Below are positions 10,385-25,245 of a DNA stretch of 64,000 nucleotides, one piece after another. This stretch comes from Archivesica marissinica. Lineage: Eukaryota > Mollusca > Bivalvia > Venerida > Vesicomyidae. Under the pieces are notes generated by a model that searched no databases, was not told where the DNA came from, and saw nothing but the letters and a program-made list of their open reading frames with translations. The stretch is taken from NCBI GenBank assembly GCA_014843695.1, contig CM026395.1:48652557-48716556 (forward strand), given 5' to 3'. Both the position numbers and the translations under genes were made by a program. The number at the start of each line of letters is the position of its first letter. Within the stretch, counting starts at the first letter, position 1.

Positions 10385-13300
10385 ATATCGAATCATCCAC
10401 ACCTTAGAATATCTTCATGTGCAGCACATTCTAATCATCCACTCCTTACAATATCTAAGTGTGCAGCACATTCTAATCATCCACTCCTTACAATATCTCA
10501 GTGTGCAGCACATTCTAATCATCCACTCCTTACAATATCTCCTGTGCAGAACATTCTAATCATCCACTCCTTACAATATCTCATGTGCAGAACATTCTAA
10601 TCATCCACTCTTTACAATATCTCATGTGCAGAACATTCTAATCATCCACTCCTTACAATATCTCATGTGCAGAACATTCTAATCATCCACTCCTTACAAT
10701 ATCTCATGTGCAGAACATTCTAATCATCCACTCCTTACAATATCTCATGTGCAGAACATTCTAATCATCCACTCCTTACAATATCTCATGTGCAGAACAT
10801 TCTAATCATCCACTCCTTACAATATCTCAGTGTGCAGCACATTCTAATCATCCACTCCTTACAATATCTCAGTGTGCAGCACATTCTAATCATCCACTCC
10901 TTACAATATCTCAGTGTGCAGCACATTCTAATCATCCACTCCTTACAATATCTCAGTGTGCAGCACATTCTAATCATCCACTCCTTACAATATCTCATGT
11001 GCAGAACATTCTAATCATCCACTCCTTACAATATCTCATGTGCAGAATATTCTAATCATCCACTCCTTACAATATCTCATGTGCAGAACATTCTAATCAT
11101 CCACTCCTTACAATATCTCAGTGTGCAGAACATTCTAATCATCCACTCCTTACAATATCTCAGTGTTCAGCACATTCTAATCATCCACTCCTTACAATAT
11201 CTCAGTGTTCAGCACATTCTAATCATCCACTCCTTACAATATCTCGGTGTGCGGCACATTCTAATGATCCACTCCTTACAATATCTCATGTGCAGAACAT
11301 TCTAATGATCCACTCCTTACAATATCTTGGTGTGCGGCACATTCTAATCATCCACTCCTTACAATATCTCATGTGCGGCACATTCTAATCATCTACTCCT
11401 TACAATATATCATGTGCAGAACATTCTAATCATCCACTCCTTACAATATCTCATGAGCAAAACATTCTAATCATCCACTCCTTACAATATCTCATGTGCA
11501 ACACATTCTAATCATCCACTCCTTACAATATCTCAGTGTTCAGCACATTCTAATCATCCACTCCTTAGAATATCTCTGTGTGCAGCACATTCTAATCATC
11601 CACTCCTTACAATATCTCAGTGTGCAACACATTCTAATCATCCACTCCTTAGAATATCTCTGTGTGCAGCACATTCTAATCATCCACACCTTAGAATATC
11701 TCAGTGTGCAGCACATTCTAATCATCCACACCTTAGAATATCTCTGTGTGCAGCACATTCTAATCATCCACTCCATAGAATATCTCTGTGTGCAGCACAT
11801 TCTAATCATCCACTCCATAGAATATCTCTGTGTGCAGCACATTCTAATCATCCACTCCATAGAATATCTCAGTGTGCAGCACATTCTAATCATCCACACC
11901 TTAGAATATCTATGTGTGCAGCACATTCTAATCATCCACTCCTTACAATATCTCATGTGCAGAACATTCTAATCATCCACTCCTTACAATATCTCATGTG
12001 CAGAACATTCTAATCATCCACTCCTTACAATATCTCATGTGCAGAACATTCTAATCATCCACTCCTTACAATATCTCATGTGCAGAACATTCTAATCATC
12101 CACTCCTTACAATATCTCATGTGCAGAACATTCTAATCATCCACTCTTTACAATATCTCATGTGCAGAACATTCTAATCATCCACTCCTTACAATATCTC
12201 ATGTGCAGAACATTCTAATCATCCACTCCTTACAATATCTCATGTGCAGAACATTCTAATCATCCACTCCTTACAATATCTCAGTGTGCAGCACATTCTA
12301 ATCATCCAATCCTTACAATATCTCAGTGTGCAGCACATTCTAATCATCCACTCCTTACAATATCTCAGTGTGCAGCACATTCTAATCATCCACTCCTTAC
12401 AATATCTCATGTGCAGAACATTCTAATCATCCACTCCTTACAATATCTCATGTGCAGAATATTCTAATCATCCACTCCTTACAATATCTCATGTGCAGAA
12501 CATTCTAATCATCCACTCCTTACAATATCTCAGTGTGCAGAACATTCTAATCATCCACTCCTTACAATATCTCAGTGTTCAGCACATTCTAATCATCCAC
12601 TCCTTACAATATCTCAGTGTTCAGCACATTCTAATCATCCACTCCTTACAATATCTCAGTGTGCGGCACATTCTAATCATCCACTCCTTACAATATCTCA
12701 TGTGCAGAACATTCTAATCATCCACTCCTTACAATATCTTGGTGTGCGGCACATTCTAATCATCCACTCCTTACAATATCTCATGTGCGGCACATTCTAA
12801 TCATCTACTCCTTACAATATATCATGTGCAGAACATTCTAATCATCCACTCCTTACAATATCTCATGAGCAAAACATTCTAATCATCCACTCCTTACAAT
12901 ATCTCATGTGCAACACATTCTAATCATCCACTCCTTACAATATCTCAGTGTTCAGCACATTCTAATCATCCACTCCTTAGAATATCTCTGTGTGCAGCAC
13001 ATTCTAATCATCCACTCCTTACAATATCTCAGTGTGCAGCACATTCTAATCATCCACACCTTAGAATATCTCAGTGTGCAGCACATTCTAATCATCCACA
13101 CCTTAGAATATCTCTGTATGCAGCACATTCTAATCATCCACTCCATAGAATATCTCTGTGTGCAGCACATTCTAATCATCCACTCCATAGAATATCTCTG
13201 TGTGCAGCACATTCTAATCATCCACTCCTTAGAATATCTCAGTGTGCAGCACATTCTAATCATCCACTCCTTACAATATCTATGTGTGCAGCACATTCTA

Positions 13301-16300
13301 ATCATCCACTCCTTACAATATCTCATGTGCAGAACATTCTAATCATCCACTCCTTACAATATCTCATGTGCAGCACATTCTAATCATCAACTCCTTACAA
13401 TATCTCAGTGTGCAGCACATTCTAATCATCCACTCCTTACAATATCTCATGTGCAGAACATTCTAATCATCCACTCCTTACAATATCTCAGTGTGCAGCA
13501 CATTCTAATCATCCACTCCTTACAATATCTCAGTGTGCAGCACATTCTAATCATCCACTCCTTACAATATCTCAGTGTGCAGCACATTCTAATCATCCAC
13601 TCCTTACAATATCTCATGTGCAGAACATTCTAATCATCCACTCCTTACAATATCTTGGTGTGCGGCACATTCTAATCATCCACTCCTTACAATATCTCAT
13701 GTGCGGCACATTCTAATCATCTACTCCTTACAATATCTCATGTGCAGAACATTCTAATCATCCACTCCTTACAATATCTCATGTGCAAAACATTCTAATC
13801 ATCCACTCCTTACAATATCTCATGTGCAACACATTCTAATCATCCACTCCTTACAATATCTCAGTGTTCAGCACATTCTAATCATCCACTCCTTAGAATA
13901 TCTCTGTGTGCAGCACATTCTAATCATCCACTCCTTACAATATCTCAGTGTGCAGCACATTCTAATCATCCACTCCTTAGAATATCTCTGTGTGCAGCAC
14001 ATTCTAATCATCCACACCTTAGAATATCTCAGTGTGCAGCACATTCTAATCATCCACACCTTAGAATATCTCTGTGTGCAGCACATTCTAATCATCCACT
14101 CCATAGAATATCTCAGTGTGCAGCACATTCTAATCATCCACTCCATAGAATATCTCTGTGTGCAGCACATTCTAATCATCCACTCCATAGAATATCTCAG
14201 TGTGCAGCACATTCTAATCATCCACACCTTAGAATATCTCTGTGTGCAGCACATTCTAATCATCCACTCCATAGAATATCTCTGTGTGCAGCACATTCTA
14301 ATCATCCACTCCATAGAATATCTCAGTGTGCAGCACATTCTAATCATCCACACCTTAGAATATCTATGTGTGCAGCACATTCTAATCATCCACTCCTTAC
14401 AATATCTCATGTGCAGAACATTCTAATCATCCACTCCTTACAATATCTCATGTGCAGAACATTCTAATCATCCACTCCTTACAATATCTCATGTGCAGCA
14501 CATTCTAATCATCCACTCCTTACAATATCTCAGTGTGCAGCACATTCTAATCATCCACTCCTTACAATATCTCGTGTGCAGCACATTCTAATCATCCACT
14601 CCTTACAATATCTCTGTGTGCAGCACATTCTAATCATCCACTCCTTACAATATCTCAGTGTGCAGCACATTCTAATCATCCACTCCTTACAATATCTCAG
14701 TGTGCAGCACATTCTAATCATCCACTCCTTACAATATCTCATGTGCAGAACATTCTAATCATCCACTCCTTACAATATCTCATGTGCAGCACATTCTAAT
14801 CATCCACTCCTTACAATATCTCATGTGCAGAACATTCTAATCATCCACTCCTTACAATATCTCATGTGCAGCACATTCTAATCATCCACTCCTTACAATA
14901 TCTCATGTGCAGCACATTCTAATCATCCACTCCTTACAATATCTCATGTGCAGAACATTCTAATCATCCACTCCTTACAATATCTCATGTGCAGAACATT
15001 CTAATCATCCACTCCTTACAATATCTCATGTGCAGAACATTCTAATCATCCACTCCTTACAATATCTCATGTGCAGAACATTCTAATCATCCACTCCTTA
15101 CAATATCTCATGTGCAGAACATTCTAATCATCCACTCCTTACAATATCTCATGTGCAGAACATTCTAATCATCCACTCCTTACAATATCTCAGTGTGCAG
15201 AACATTCTAATCATCCACTCCTTACAATATCTCAGTGTGCAGAACATTCTAATCATCCACTCCTTACAATATCTCAGTGTGCAGAACATTCTAATCATCC
15301 ACTCCTTACAATATCTCATGTGCAGAACATTCTAATCATCCACTCCTTACAATATCTCAGTGTGCAGAACATTCTAATCATCCACTCCTTACAATATCTC
15401 AGTGTGCAGAACATTCTAATCATCCACTCCTTACAATATCTCAGTGTTCAGCACATTCTAATCATCCACTCCTTACAATATCTCAGTGTTCAGCACATTC
15501 TAATCATCCACTCCTTACAATATCTCGGTGTGCGGCACATTCTAATCATCCACTCCTTACAATATCTCATGTGCAGAACATTCTAATCATCCACTCCTTA
15601 CAATATCTTGGTGTGCGGCACATTCTAATCATCCACTCCTTACAATATCTCATGTGCGGCACATTCTAATCATCTACTCCTTACAATATCTCATGTGCAG
15701 AACATTCTAATCATCCACTCCTTACAATATCTCATGTGCAAAACATTCTAATCATCCACTCCTTACAATATCTCATGTGCAACACATTCTAATCATCCAC
15801 TCCTTACAATATCTCAGTGTTCAGCACATTCTAATCATCCACTCCTTAGAATATCTCTGTGTGCAGCACATTCTAATCATCCACTCCTTACAATATCTCA
15901 GTGTGCAACACATTCTAATCATCCACTCCTTATAATATCTCTGTGTGCAGCACATTCTAATCATCCACACCTTAGAATATCTCAGTGTGCAGCACATTCT
16001 AATCATCCACACCTTAGAATATCTCTGTGTGCAGCACATTCTAATCATCCACTCCATAGAATATCTCAGTGTGCAGCACATTCTAATCATCCACACCTTA
16101 GAATATCTCTGTGTGCAGCACATTCTAATCATCCACTCCATAGAATATCTCTGTGTGCAGCACATTCTAATCATCCACTCCATAGAATATCTCAGTGTGC
16201 AGCACATTCTAATCATCCACACCTTAGAATATCTATGTGTGCAGCACATTCTAATCATCCACTCCTTACAATATCTCATGTGCAGAACATTCTAATCATC

Positions 16301-19300
16301 CACTCCTTACAATATCTCATGTGCAGAACATTCTAATCATCCACTCCTTACAATATCTCATGTGCAGCACATTCTAATCATCAACTCCTTACAATATCTC
16401 AGTGTGCAGCACATTCTAATCATCCACTCCTTACAATATCTCATGTGCAGAACATTCTAATCATCCACTCCTTACAATATCTCAGTGTGCAGAACATTCT
16501 AATCATCCACTCCTTACAATATCTCATGTGCAGAACATTCTAATCATCCACTCCTTACAATATCTCAGTGTGCAGAACATTCTAATCATCCACTCCTTAC
16601 AATATCTCATGTGCAGAACATTCTAATCATCCACTCCTTACAATATCTCAGTGTGCAGAACATTCTAATCATCCACTCCTTACAATATCTCATGTGCAGA
16701 ACATTCTAATCATCCACTCCTTACAATATCTCAGTGTGCAGAACATTATAATCATCCACTCCTTACAATATCTCATGTGCAGAACATTCTAATCATCCAC
16801 TCCTTACAATATCTCAGTGTGCAGCACATTCTAATCATCCACTCCTTACAATATCTCATGTGCAGCACATTCTAATCATCCACTCCTTACAATATCTCAT
16901 GTGCAGAACATTCTAATCATCCACTCCTTACAATATCTCAGTGTGCAGAACATTCTAATTATCCACTCCTTACAATATCTCAGTGTGCAGAACATTCTAA
17001 TCATCCACTCCTTACAATATCTCATGTGCAGAACATTCTAATCATCCACTCCTTACAATATCTCATGTGCAGCACATTCTAATCATCCACTCCTTACAAT
17101 ATCTCAGTGTGCAGCACATTCTAATCATCCACTCCTTACAATATCTCATTGTGCAGAACATTCTAATCATCCACTCCTTACAATATCTCAGTGTGCAGAA
17201 CATTCTAATTATCCACTCCTTACAATATCTCAGTGTGCAGAACATTCTAATCATCCACTCCTTACAATATCTCATGTGCAGCACATTCTAATCATCCACT
17301 CCTTACAATATCTCAGTGTGCAGCACATTCTAATCATCCACTCCTTACAATATCTCATTGTGCAGAACATTCTAATCATCCACTCCTTACAATATCTCAG
17401 TGTTCAGCACATTCTAATCATCCACTCCTTACAATACCTCAGTGTTCAGCACATTCTAATCATCCACTCCTTACAATATCTCATGTGCAGAACATTCTAA
17501 TCATCCACTCCTTACAATATCTCATTGTGCAGCACATTCTAATCATCCACTCCTTACAATATCTCATTGTGCAGCACATTCTAATCATCCACTCCATAGA
17601 ATATCTCTGTGTGCAGCACATTCTAATCATCCACTCCATAGAATATCTCAGTGTGCAGCACATTCTAATCATCCACTCCTTACAATATCTCAGTGTGCAG
17701 CACATTCTAATCATCCACTCCTTACAATATCTCGGTGTGCGGCACATTCTGATCATCCACTCCTTACAATATCTCGGTGTGCGACACATTCTAATCATCC
17801 ACTCCTTACAATATCTCAGTGTGCAGCACATTCTAATCATCCACTCCTTACAATATCTCCCTTACAATATCTCCGTGTGCAGAACATTCTAATCATTCAC
17901 TCCTTACAATATCTCGGTGTGCGGCACATTCTATTCATCCACTCCTTACAATATCTCGGTGTGCGGCACATTCTAATCATCCACTCCTTACAATATCTCA
18001 TGTGCAGAACATTCTAATCATCCACTCCTTACAATATCTCATGTGCAGAACATTCTAATCATCCACTCCTTACAATATCTCATGTGCAGAACATTCTAAT
18101 CATCCACTCTTTACAATATCTCATGTGCAGAACATTCTAATCATCCACTCCTTACAATATCTCATGTGCAGAACATTCTAATCATCCAATCCTTACAATA
18201 TCTCAGTGTGCAGAACATTCTAATCATCCACTCCTTACAATATCTCAGTGTGCAGAACATTCTAATCATCCACTCCTTACAATATCTCAGTGTGCAGAAC
18301 ATTCTAATCATCCACTCCTTACAATATCTCATGTGCAGAACATTCTAATCATCCACTCCTTACAATATCTCAGTGTGCAGAACATTCTAATCATCCACTC
18401 CTTACAATATCTCAGTGTGCAGAACATTCTAATCATCCACTCCTTACAATATCTCAGTGTTCAGCACATTCTAATCATCCACTCCTTACAATATCTCAGT
18501 GTTCAGCACATTCTAATCATCCACTCCTTACAATATCTCAGTGTTCAGCACATTCTAATCATCCACTCCTTACAATATCTCGCTGTGCGGCACATTCTAA
18601 TGATCCACTCCTTACAATATCTCATGTGCAGAACATTCTAATCATCCACTCCTTACAATATCTCGGTGTGCAGCACATTCTAATCATCCACTCCTTACAA
18701 TATCCAGTGTGCAGAACATTCTAATCATCCACTCCTTACAATATCTCATGTGCAGAACATTCTAATCATCTACTCCTTACAATATCTCATGTGCAGAACA
18801 TTATAATTATCCACTCCTTACAATATCTCATGTGCAAAACATTCTAATCATCCACTCCTTACAATATCTCATGTGCAACACATTCTAATCATCCACTCCT
18901 TACAATATCTCAGTGTTCAGCACATTCTAATCATCCCATCCTTAGAATATCTCTGTGTGCAGCACATTCTAATCATCCACTCCTTACAATATCTCAGTGT
19001 GCAACACATTCTAATCATCGACTCCTTAGAATATCTCTGTGTGCAGCACATTCTAATCATCCACACCTTAGAATATCTCTGTGTGCAGCACATTCTAATC
19101 ATCCACTCCATAGAATATCTCAGTGTGCAGCACATTCTAATCATCCACTCCATAGAATATCTCTGTGTGCAGCACATTCTAATCATCCACTCCATAGAAT
19201 ATCTCAGTGTGCAGCACATTCTAATCATCCACACCTTAGAATATCTCTGTGTGCAGCACATTCTAATCATCCACTCCTTACAATATCTCATGTGCAGAAC

Positions 19301-21128
19301 ATTCTAATCATCCACTCCTTACAATATCTCATGTGCAGAACATTCTAATCATCCACTCCTTACAATATATCATGTGCAGAACATTCTAATCATCCACTCC
19401 TTACAATATCTCATGTGCAGCACATTCCAATCATCAACTCCTTACAATATCTCATGTGCAGAACATTCTAATCATCCACTCCTTACAATATCTCAGTGTG
19501 CAGAACATTCTAATCATCCACTCCTTACAATATCTCAGTGTGCAGAACATTCTAATCATCCACTCCTTACAATATCTCATGTGCAGAACATTCTAATCAT
19601 CCACTCCTTACAATATCTCAGTGTGCAGAACATTCTAATAATCCACTCCTTACAATATCTCATGTGCAGAACATTCTAATCATCCACTCCTTACAATATC
19701 TCAGTGTGCAGAACATTCTAATCATCCACTCCTTACAATATCTCATGTGCAGAACATTCTAATCATCCACTCCTTACAATATCTCAGTGTGCAGAACATT
19801 CTAATCATCCACTCCTTACAATATCTCAGTGTGCAGCACATTCTAATCATCCACTCCTTACAATATCTCATGTGCAGCACATTCTAATCATCCACTCCTT
19901 ACAATATCTCATGTGCAGAACATTCTAATCATCCACTCCTTACAATATCTCAGTGTGCAGAACATTCTAATTATCCACTCCTTACAATATCTCAGTGTGC
20001 AGAACATTCTAATTATCCACTCCTTACAATATCTCAGTGTGCAGAACATTCTAATCATCCACTCCTTACAATATCTCATGTGCAGAACATTCTAATCATC
20101 CACTCCTTACAATATCTCATGTGCAGCACATTCTAATCATCCACTCCTTACAATATCTCAGTGTGCAGCACATTCTAATCATCCACTCCTTACAATATCT
20201 CATGTGCAGAACATTCTAATCATCCACTCCTTACAATATCTCAGTGTTCAGCACATTCTAATCATCCACTCCTTACAATATCTCAGTGTGCAGCACATTC
20301 TAATCATCCACTCCTTACAATATCTCATGTGCAGAACATTCTAATCATCCACTCCTTACAATATCTCATTGTGCAGCACATTCTAATCATCCACTCCTTA
20401 CAATATCTCGGTGTGCGGCACATTCTGATCATCCACTCCTTACAATATCTCGGTGTGCGGCACATTCTAATCATCCACTCCTTACAATATCTCAGTGTGC
20501 AGCACATTCTAATCATCCACTCCTTATAATATCTCCCTTACAATATCTCCGTGTGCAGCACATTCTAATCATCCACTCCTTACAATATCTCGGTGTGCGG
20601 CACATTCTATTCATCCACTCCTTACAATATCTCAGTGTGCAGCACATTATAATCATCCACTCCTTACAATATCTCGGTGTGCAGCACATTCTGATCATCC
20701 ACTCCTTACAATATCTCGGTGTGCGGCACATTCTAATCATCCACTCCTTACAATATCTCGGTGTGCGGCACATTCTAATCATCCACTCCTTACAATATCT
20801 CAGTGTGCAGCACATTCTAATCATCCACTCCTTACAATATCTCCCTTACAATATCTTAGTGTGCAGCACATTCTAATCATCCACTCCTTACAATATCTCG
20901 GTGTGTGGCACATTCTAATCATCCACTCCTTACAATATCTCGGTGTGCGGCACATTCTAATCATCCACTCCTTACAATATCTCGGTGTGCAGCACATTCT
21001 AATCATCCACTCCTTACAATATCTCGGTGTGCGGCACATTCTAATCATCCACTCCTTACAATATCTCGGTGTGCGGCACATTCTAATCATCCACTCCTTA
21101 CAATATCTCGGTGTGCGGCACATTCTAA
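10385..21128. repeat. Large 41/42-bp satellite array (~10.7 kb)
   Basis: Roughly 255-260 copies of a unit built on ACATTCTAATCATCCACTCC followed by TTACAATATCTC and a variable end. Units ending CATGTGCAG are 41 bp and units ending CAGTGTGCAG are 42 bp. Pure 42-bp stretches keep a 14-residue frame open on both strands, which explains the many 60-200 residue ORFs there. Variant units (TTAGAATATC, CATAGAATATC, TGTTCAGCAC, GTGCGGCAC) recur in the same order, showing higher-order duplication. No transposon interrupts it. Confidence 0.97.
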
Positions 21129-21399
21129 GGATATGACGAATGGGGCTTTAAGTGTTTTAATGCACTCTTAATAATATTGGGTTTAAGTTTAGCTTATTTA
21201 ATCTATTTAATGATATTAAACATTAACTTTAATTAAGACACTGCTAAAGAAGCTGATGTCCAGATTACAAGTATATTGATCACAATTTGCGTGGTAAGTC
21301 GAGAATTGCTCCCCCTCAACATTTACGCTGTTGACCAAACATATACCATTATAAAACAAGCTACCAAACGTCTGAGTAAACAACAGAAAATAGGTCCAA
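21129..21399. other. Spacer between two satellites
   Basis: Unique AT-rich sequence with no ORF or repeat of note. Confidence 0.6.
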
Positions 21400-24300
21400 A
21401 ATAGATGTCAAACTACTGAAATAGAGGTCGGACTACTGAAATAGAGGTCTGTCTACTGAAATAGAGGTCATACTACTGAACTAGAGGTCCGTCTACTGAA
21501 ATAGAGGTCCGTCTACTGAACTAGAGGTCAGACTACTGAACTAGAGATCAGACTACTGAAATAGAGGTCATACTACTGAACTAGAGGTCCGTCTACTGAA
21601 ATAGAGGTCCGTCTACTGAACTAGAGGTCAGACTACTGAACTAGAGATCAGACTACTGAAATAGAGGTCAGACTACTGAACTAGAGGTCAGACTACTGAA
21701 ATAGAGGTCTGTCTACTGAACTAGAGGTCAGACTACTGAACTAGAGATCAGACTACTGAAATAGAGGTCAGACTACTGAACTAGAGGTCAGACTACTGAA
21801 ATAGAGGTCAGACTACTGAACTAGAGGTCAGACTACTGAAATAGAGGTCTGTCTACTGAACTAGAGGTCAGACTACTGAACTAGAGATCAGACTACTGAA
21901 CTAGAGGTCAGACTACTGAACTAGAGATCAGACTACTGAAATAGAGGTCAGACTACTGAACTAGAGGTCAGACTACTGAAATAGAGGTCAGACTACTGAA
22001 ATAGAGGTCCGTCTACGTCCGTCTACTGAAATAGAGGTCAAACTACTGAAATAGAGGTCAGACTACTGAAATAGAGGTCAGACCACTGAAATAGAGGTCA
22101 GACTACTGAAATAGAGGTCAGACTACTGAAATAGAGGTCAGACTACTGAAATAGAGGTCAGACTACTAAAATAGAGGTCAGACTAATGAACTAGAGGTCA
22201 GACTACTGAAATAGAGGTCCGTCTACTGAAATAGAGGTCCGTCTATGTCCGTCTACTGATATAGAGGTCAGACTACTGAAATAGAGATCAGACTAATGAA
22301 CTAGAGGTCCGACTACTGAAATAGAGGTCCGTCTACTGAAATAGAGGTCCGTCTACTGAAATAGAGGTCCGACTACTGAAATAGAGGTCAGACTACTGAA
22401 ATAGAGGTCCGTCTACTGAAATAGAGGTCCGTCTACTGAAATAGAGGTCCGACTACTGAAATAGAGGTCCGTCTACTGAAATAGAGGTCCGTCTACTGAA
22501 ATAGAGGTCAGACTACTGAAATAGAGGTCCGTCTACTGAAATAGAGGTCCGACTACTGAAATAGAGGTCCGTCTACTGAAATAGAGGTCAGACTACTGAA
22601 ATAGAGGTCCGTCTACTGAAATAGAGGTCAGACTACTGAAATAGAGGTCCGTCTACGTCCGTCTACTGAAATAGAGGTCCGACTACTGAAATAGAGGTCC
22701 GTCTACGTCCGTCTACTGAAATAGAGGTCAGACTACTGAAATAGAGGTCCGTCTACGTCCGTCTACTGAAATAGAGGTCCGACTACTGAAATAGAGGTCC
22801 ATCTACTGAAATAGAGGTCTGTCTACTGAAATAGAGGTCCGTCTACGTCCGTATACTGAAATAGAGGTCAGACTACTGAAATAGAGGTCCGTCTACTGAA
22901 ATAGAGGTCCGACTACTGAAATAGAGGTCCGTCTACTGAAATAGAGATCCGTCTACTGAAATAGAGGTCAGACTACTGAAATAGAGGTCCGTCTACTGAA
23001 ATAGAGGTCCGACTACTGAAATAGAGGTCCGTCTACGTCCGTCTACTGAAATAGAGGTCAGACTACTGAAATAGAGATCAGACTAATGAACTAGAGGTCC
23101 GACTACTGAAATAGAGGTCCGTCTACTGAAATAGAGGTCCGTCTACTGAAATAGAGGTCAGACTACTGAAATAGAGGTCAGACTACTGAAATAGAGGTCC
23201 GTCTACTGAAATAGAGGTCCGTCTACTGAAATAGAGGTCAGACTACTGAAATAGAGGTCCGTCTACTGAAATAGAGGTCCGACTACTGATATAGAGGTCC
23301 GTCTACTGAAATAGAGGTCCGTCTACGTCCGTCTACTGAAATAGAGGTCCGACTACTGAAATAGAGGTCCGTCTACGTCCGTCTACTGAAATAGAGGTCA
23401 GACTACTGAAATAGAGGTCCGTCTACGTCCGTCTACTGAAATAGAGGTCCGACTACTGAAATAGAGGTCCATCTACTGAAATAGAGGTCCGACTACTGAA
23501 ATAGAGGTCCGTCTACGTCCGTCTACTGAAATAGAGGTCAGACTACTGAAATAGAGATCAGACTAATGAACTAGAGGTCCGACTACTGAAATAGAGGTCC
23601 GTCTACTGAAATAGAGGTCCGTCTACTGAAATAGAGGTCCGACTACTGAAATAGAGGTCAGACTACTGAAATAGAGGTCCGTCTACTGAAATAGAGGTCC
23701 GACTACTGAAATAGAGGTCCGTCTACTGAAATAGAGATCCGTCTACTGAAATAGAGGTCAGACTACTGAAATAGAGGTCCGTCTACTGAAATAGAGGTCC
23801 GACTACTGAAATAGAGGTCCGTCTACGTCCGTCTACTGAAATAGAGGTCAGACTACTGAAATAGAGATCAGACTAATGAACTAGAGGTCCGACTACTGAA
23901 ATAGAGGTCCGTCTACTGAAATAGAGGTCCGTCTACTGAAATAGAGGTCCGACTACTGAAATAGAGGTCAGACTACTGAAATAGAGGTCCGTCTACTGAA
24001 ATAGAGGTCCGACTACTGAAATAGAGGTCCGTCTACTGAAATAGAGATCCGTCTACTGAAATAGTTGTCAGACTACTGAAATAGAGGTCCATCTACTGAA
24101 ATAGAGGTCCGACTACTGAAATAGAGGTCCGTCTACGTCCGTCTACTGAAATAGAGGTCAGACTACTGAAATAGAGGTCTGTCTACGTCCGTCTACTGAA
24201 ATAGAGGTCAGACTACTGAAATAGAGGTCCGTCTACTGAAATAGAGGTCCGACTACTGAAATAGAGGTCCGTCTACGTCCGTCTACTGAAATAGAGGTCA

Positions 24301-24803
24301 GACTACTGAAATAGAGGTCTGTCTACGTCCGTCTACTGAAATAGAGGTCCGACTACTGAAATAGAGGTCTGTCTACTGAAATAGAGGTCCGACTACTGAA
24401 ATAGAGGTCAGACTACTGAAATAGAGGTCCGTCTTCTGAAATAGAGGTCCGACTACTGAAATAGAGGTCCGTCTACGTCCGTCTACTGAAATAGAGGTCA
24501 GACTACTGAAATAGAGGTCTGTCTACGTCCGTCTACTGAAATAGAGGTCAGACTACTGAAATAGAGGTCTGTCTACTGAAATAGAGGTCAGACTACTGAA
24601 ATAGTGGTCTGTCTACTGAAATAGAGGTCAGACTACTGAAATAGAGGTCTGTCTACGTCCGTCTACTGAAATAGAGGTCAGACTACTGAAATAGAGGTCT
24701 GTCTACTGAAATAGAGGTCAGACTACTGAAATAGAGGTCTGTCTACTGAAATAGAGGTCAGACTACTGAAATAGAGGTCTGTCTACGTCCGTCTACTGAA
24801 ATA
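21400..24803. repeat. 20-bp satellite array (~3.4 kb)
   Basis: About 165-170 units of GACTACTGAAATAGAGGTCA and variants (GTCTACTGAAATAGAGGTCC, CTAGAGGTCA). A 10-bp insert, GTCTACGTCC, occurs repeatedly and makes 30-bp units. The left part is dominated by GACTACTGAACTAGAGGTCA, while the right part mixes GTCCGTC types. Confidence 0.97.
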
Positions 24804-24979
24804 CTGTTGTTGATGTTGTTGATGTTCCTGCCTGCAGAACAAACTATAAATAGACTTCACAGTGTTTAACATTTGAAATAAATTTTAAAAAATGACCCTT
24901 GATGAAAGCATGTTAGACTTGAAATCTTAAAATAGTAGGGGCTAGCTAGCGATGATTTTGAATTTGCAGGTCCGACCAT

Positions 24980-25085
24980 AGTCCAAATATTTATACTTGA
25001 AAAATGTGACATTTTACTATCCAGGCATTTTTCGAAATAACAAGAAAGAATGTTTATGTAGAGGTCTTTTATGACTAGTCTGACC
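24980..25085 (+). mobile_element. MITE arm, GTCCAAATATTTAGACTTGA family
   Basis: Starts AGTCCAAATATTTATACTTG, continues TGTGACATTTTACTATCCAG and GTAGAGGTCTTTTATGACTA. One arm only. Other copies lie at 25231, 27379, 31464, 31719 and 35330. Confidence 0.7.
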
Positions 25086-25098
25086 ATAGACGTTTGGG

Positions 25099-25245
25099 GT
25101 CTGGATAAATGTTTGCGGGTTCAAAACCACAAAATGTGGAAACTTTTAAGAACACTATGATACACTATAGGCTTCACATTATACATAAAAAGGTTTCTTG
25201 GTTTTGTGGTTTTGAACCCGTAAACATTTGTCTAGTCCAAATATT
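25099..25245. mobile_element. Small inverted-repeat (hairpin) element
   Basis: The left arm AAATGTTTGCGGGTTCAAAA plus CCACAAAA is matched by the right arm TTTTGTGGTTTTGAACCCGT plus AAACATTT. The loop is about 75 bp. It lies between two arms of the MITE family above, so the whole 24980-25345 stretch may be one composite foldback. Confidence 0.75.

Noticed and set aside
10382..21171. Many ORFs of 60-200 residues with a QHILIIHSLQYLSV-type repeat
   Set aside because: They are the satellite read in frames left open by 42-bp units. Both strands and more than one frame are open, and each ORF ends where a 41-bp unit breaks the frame.
10385..24803. CRISPR-like arrays
   Set aside because: Units are head-to-tail without unique spacers, and the genome is eukaryotic.
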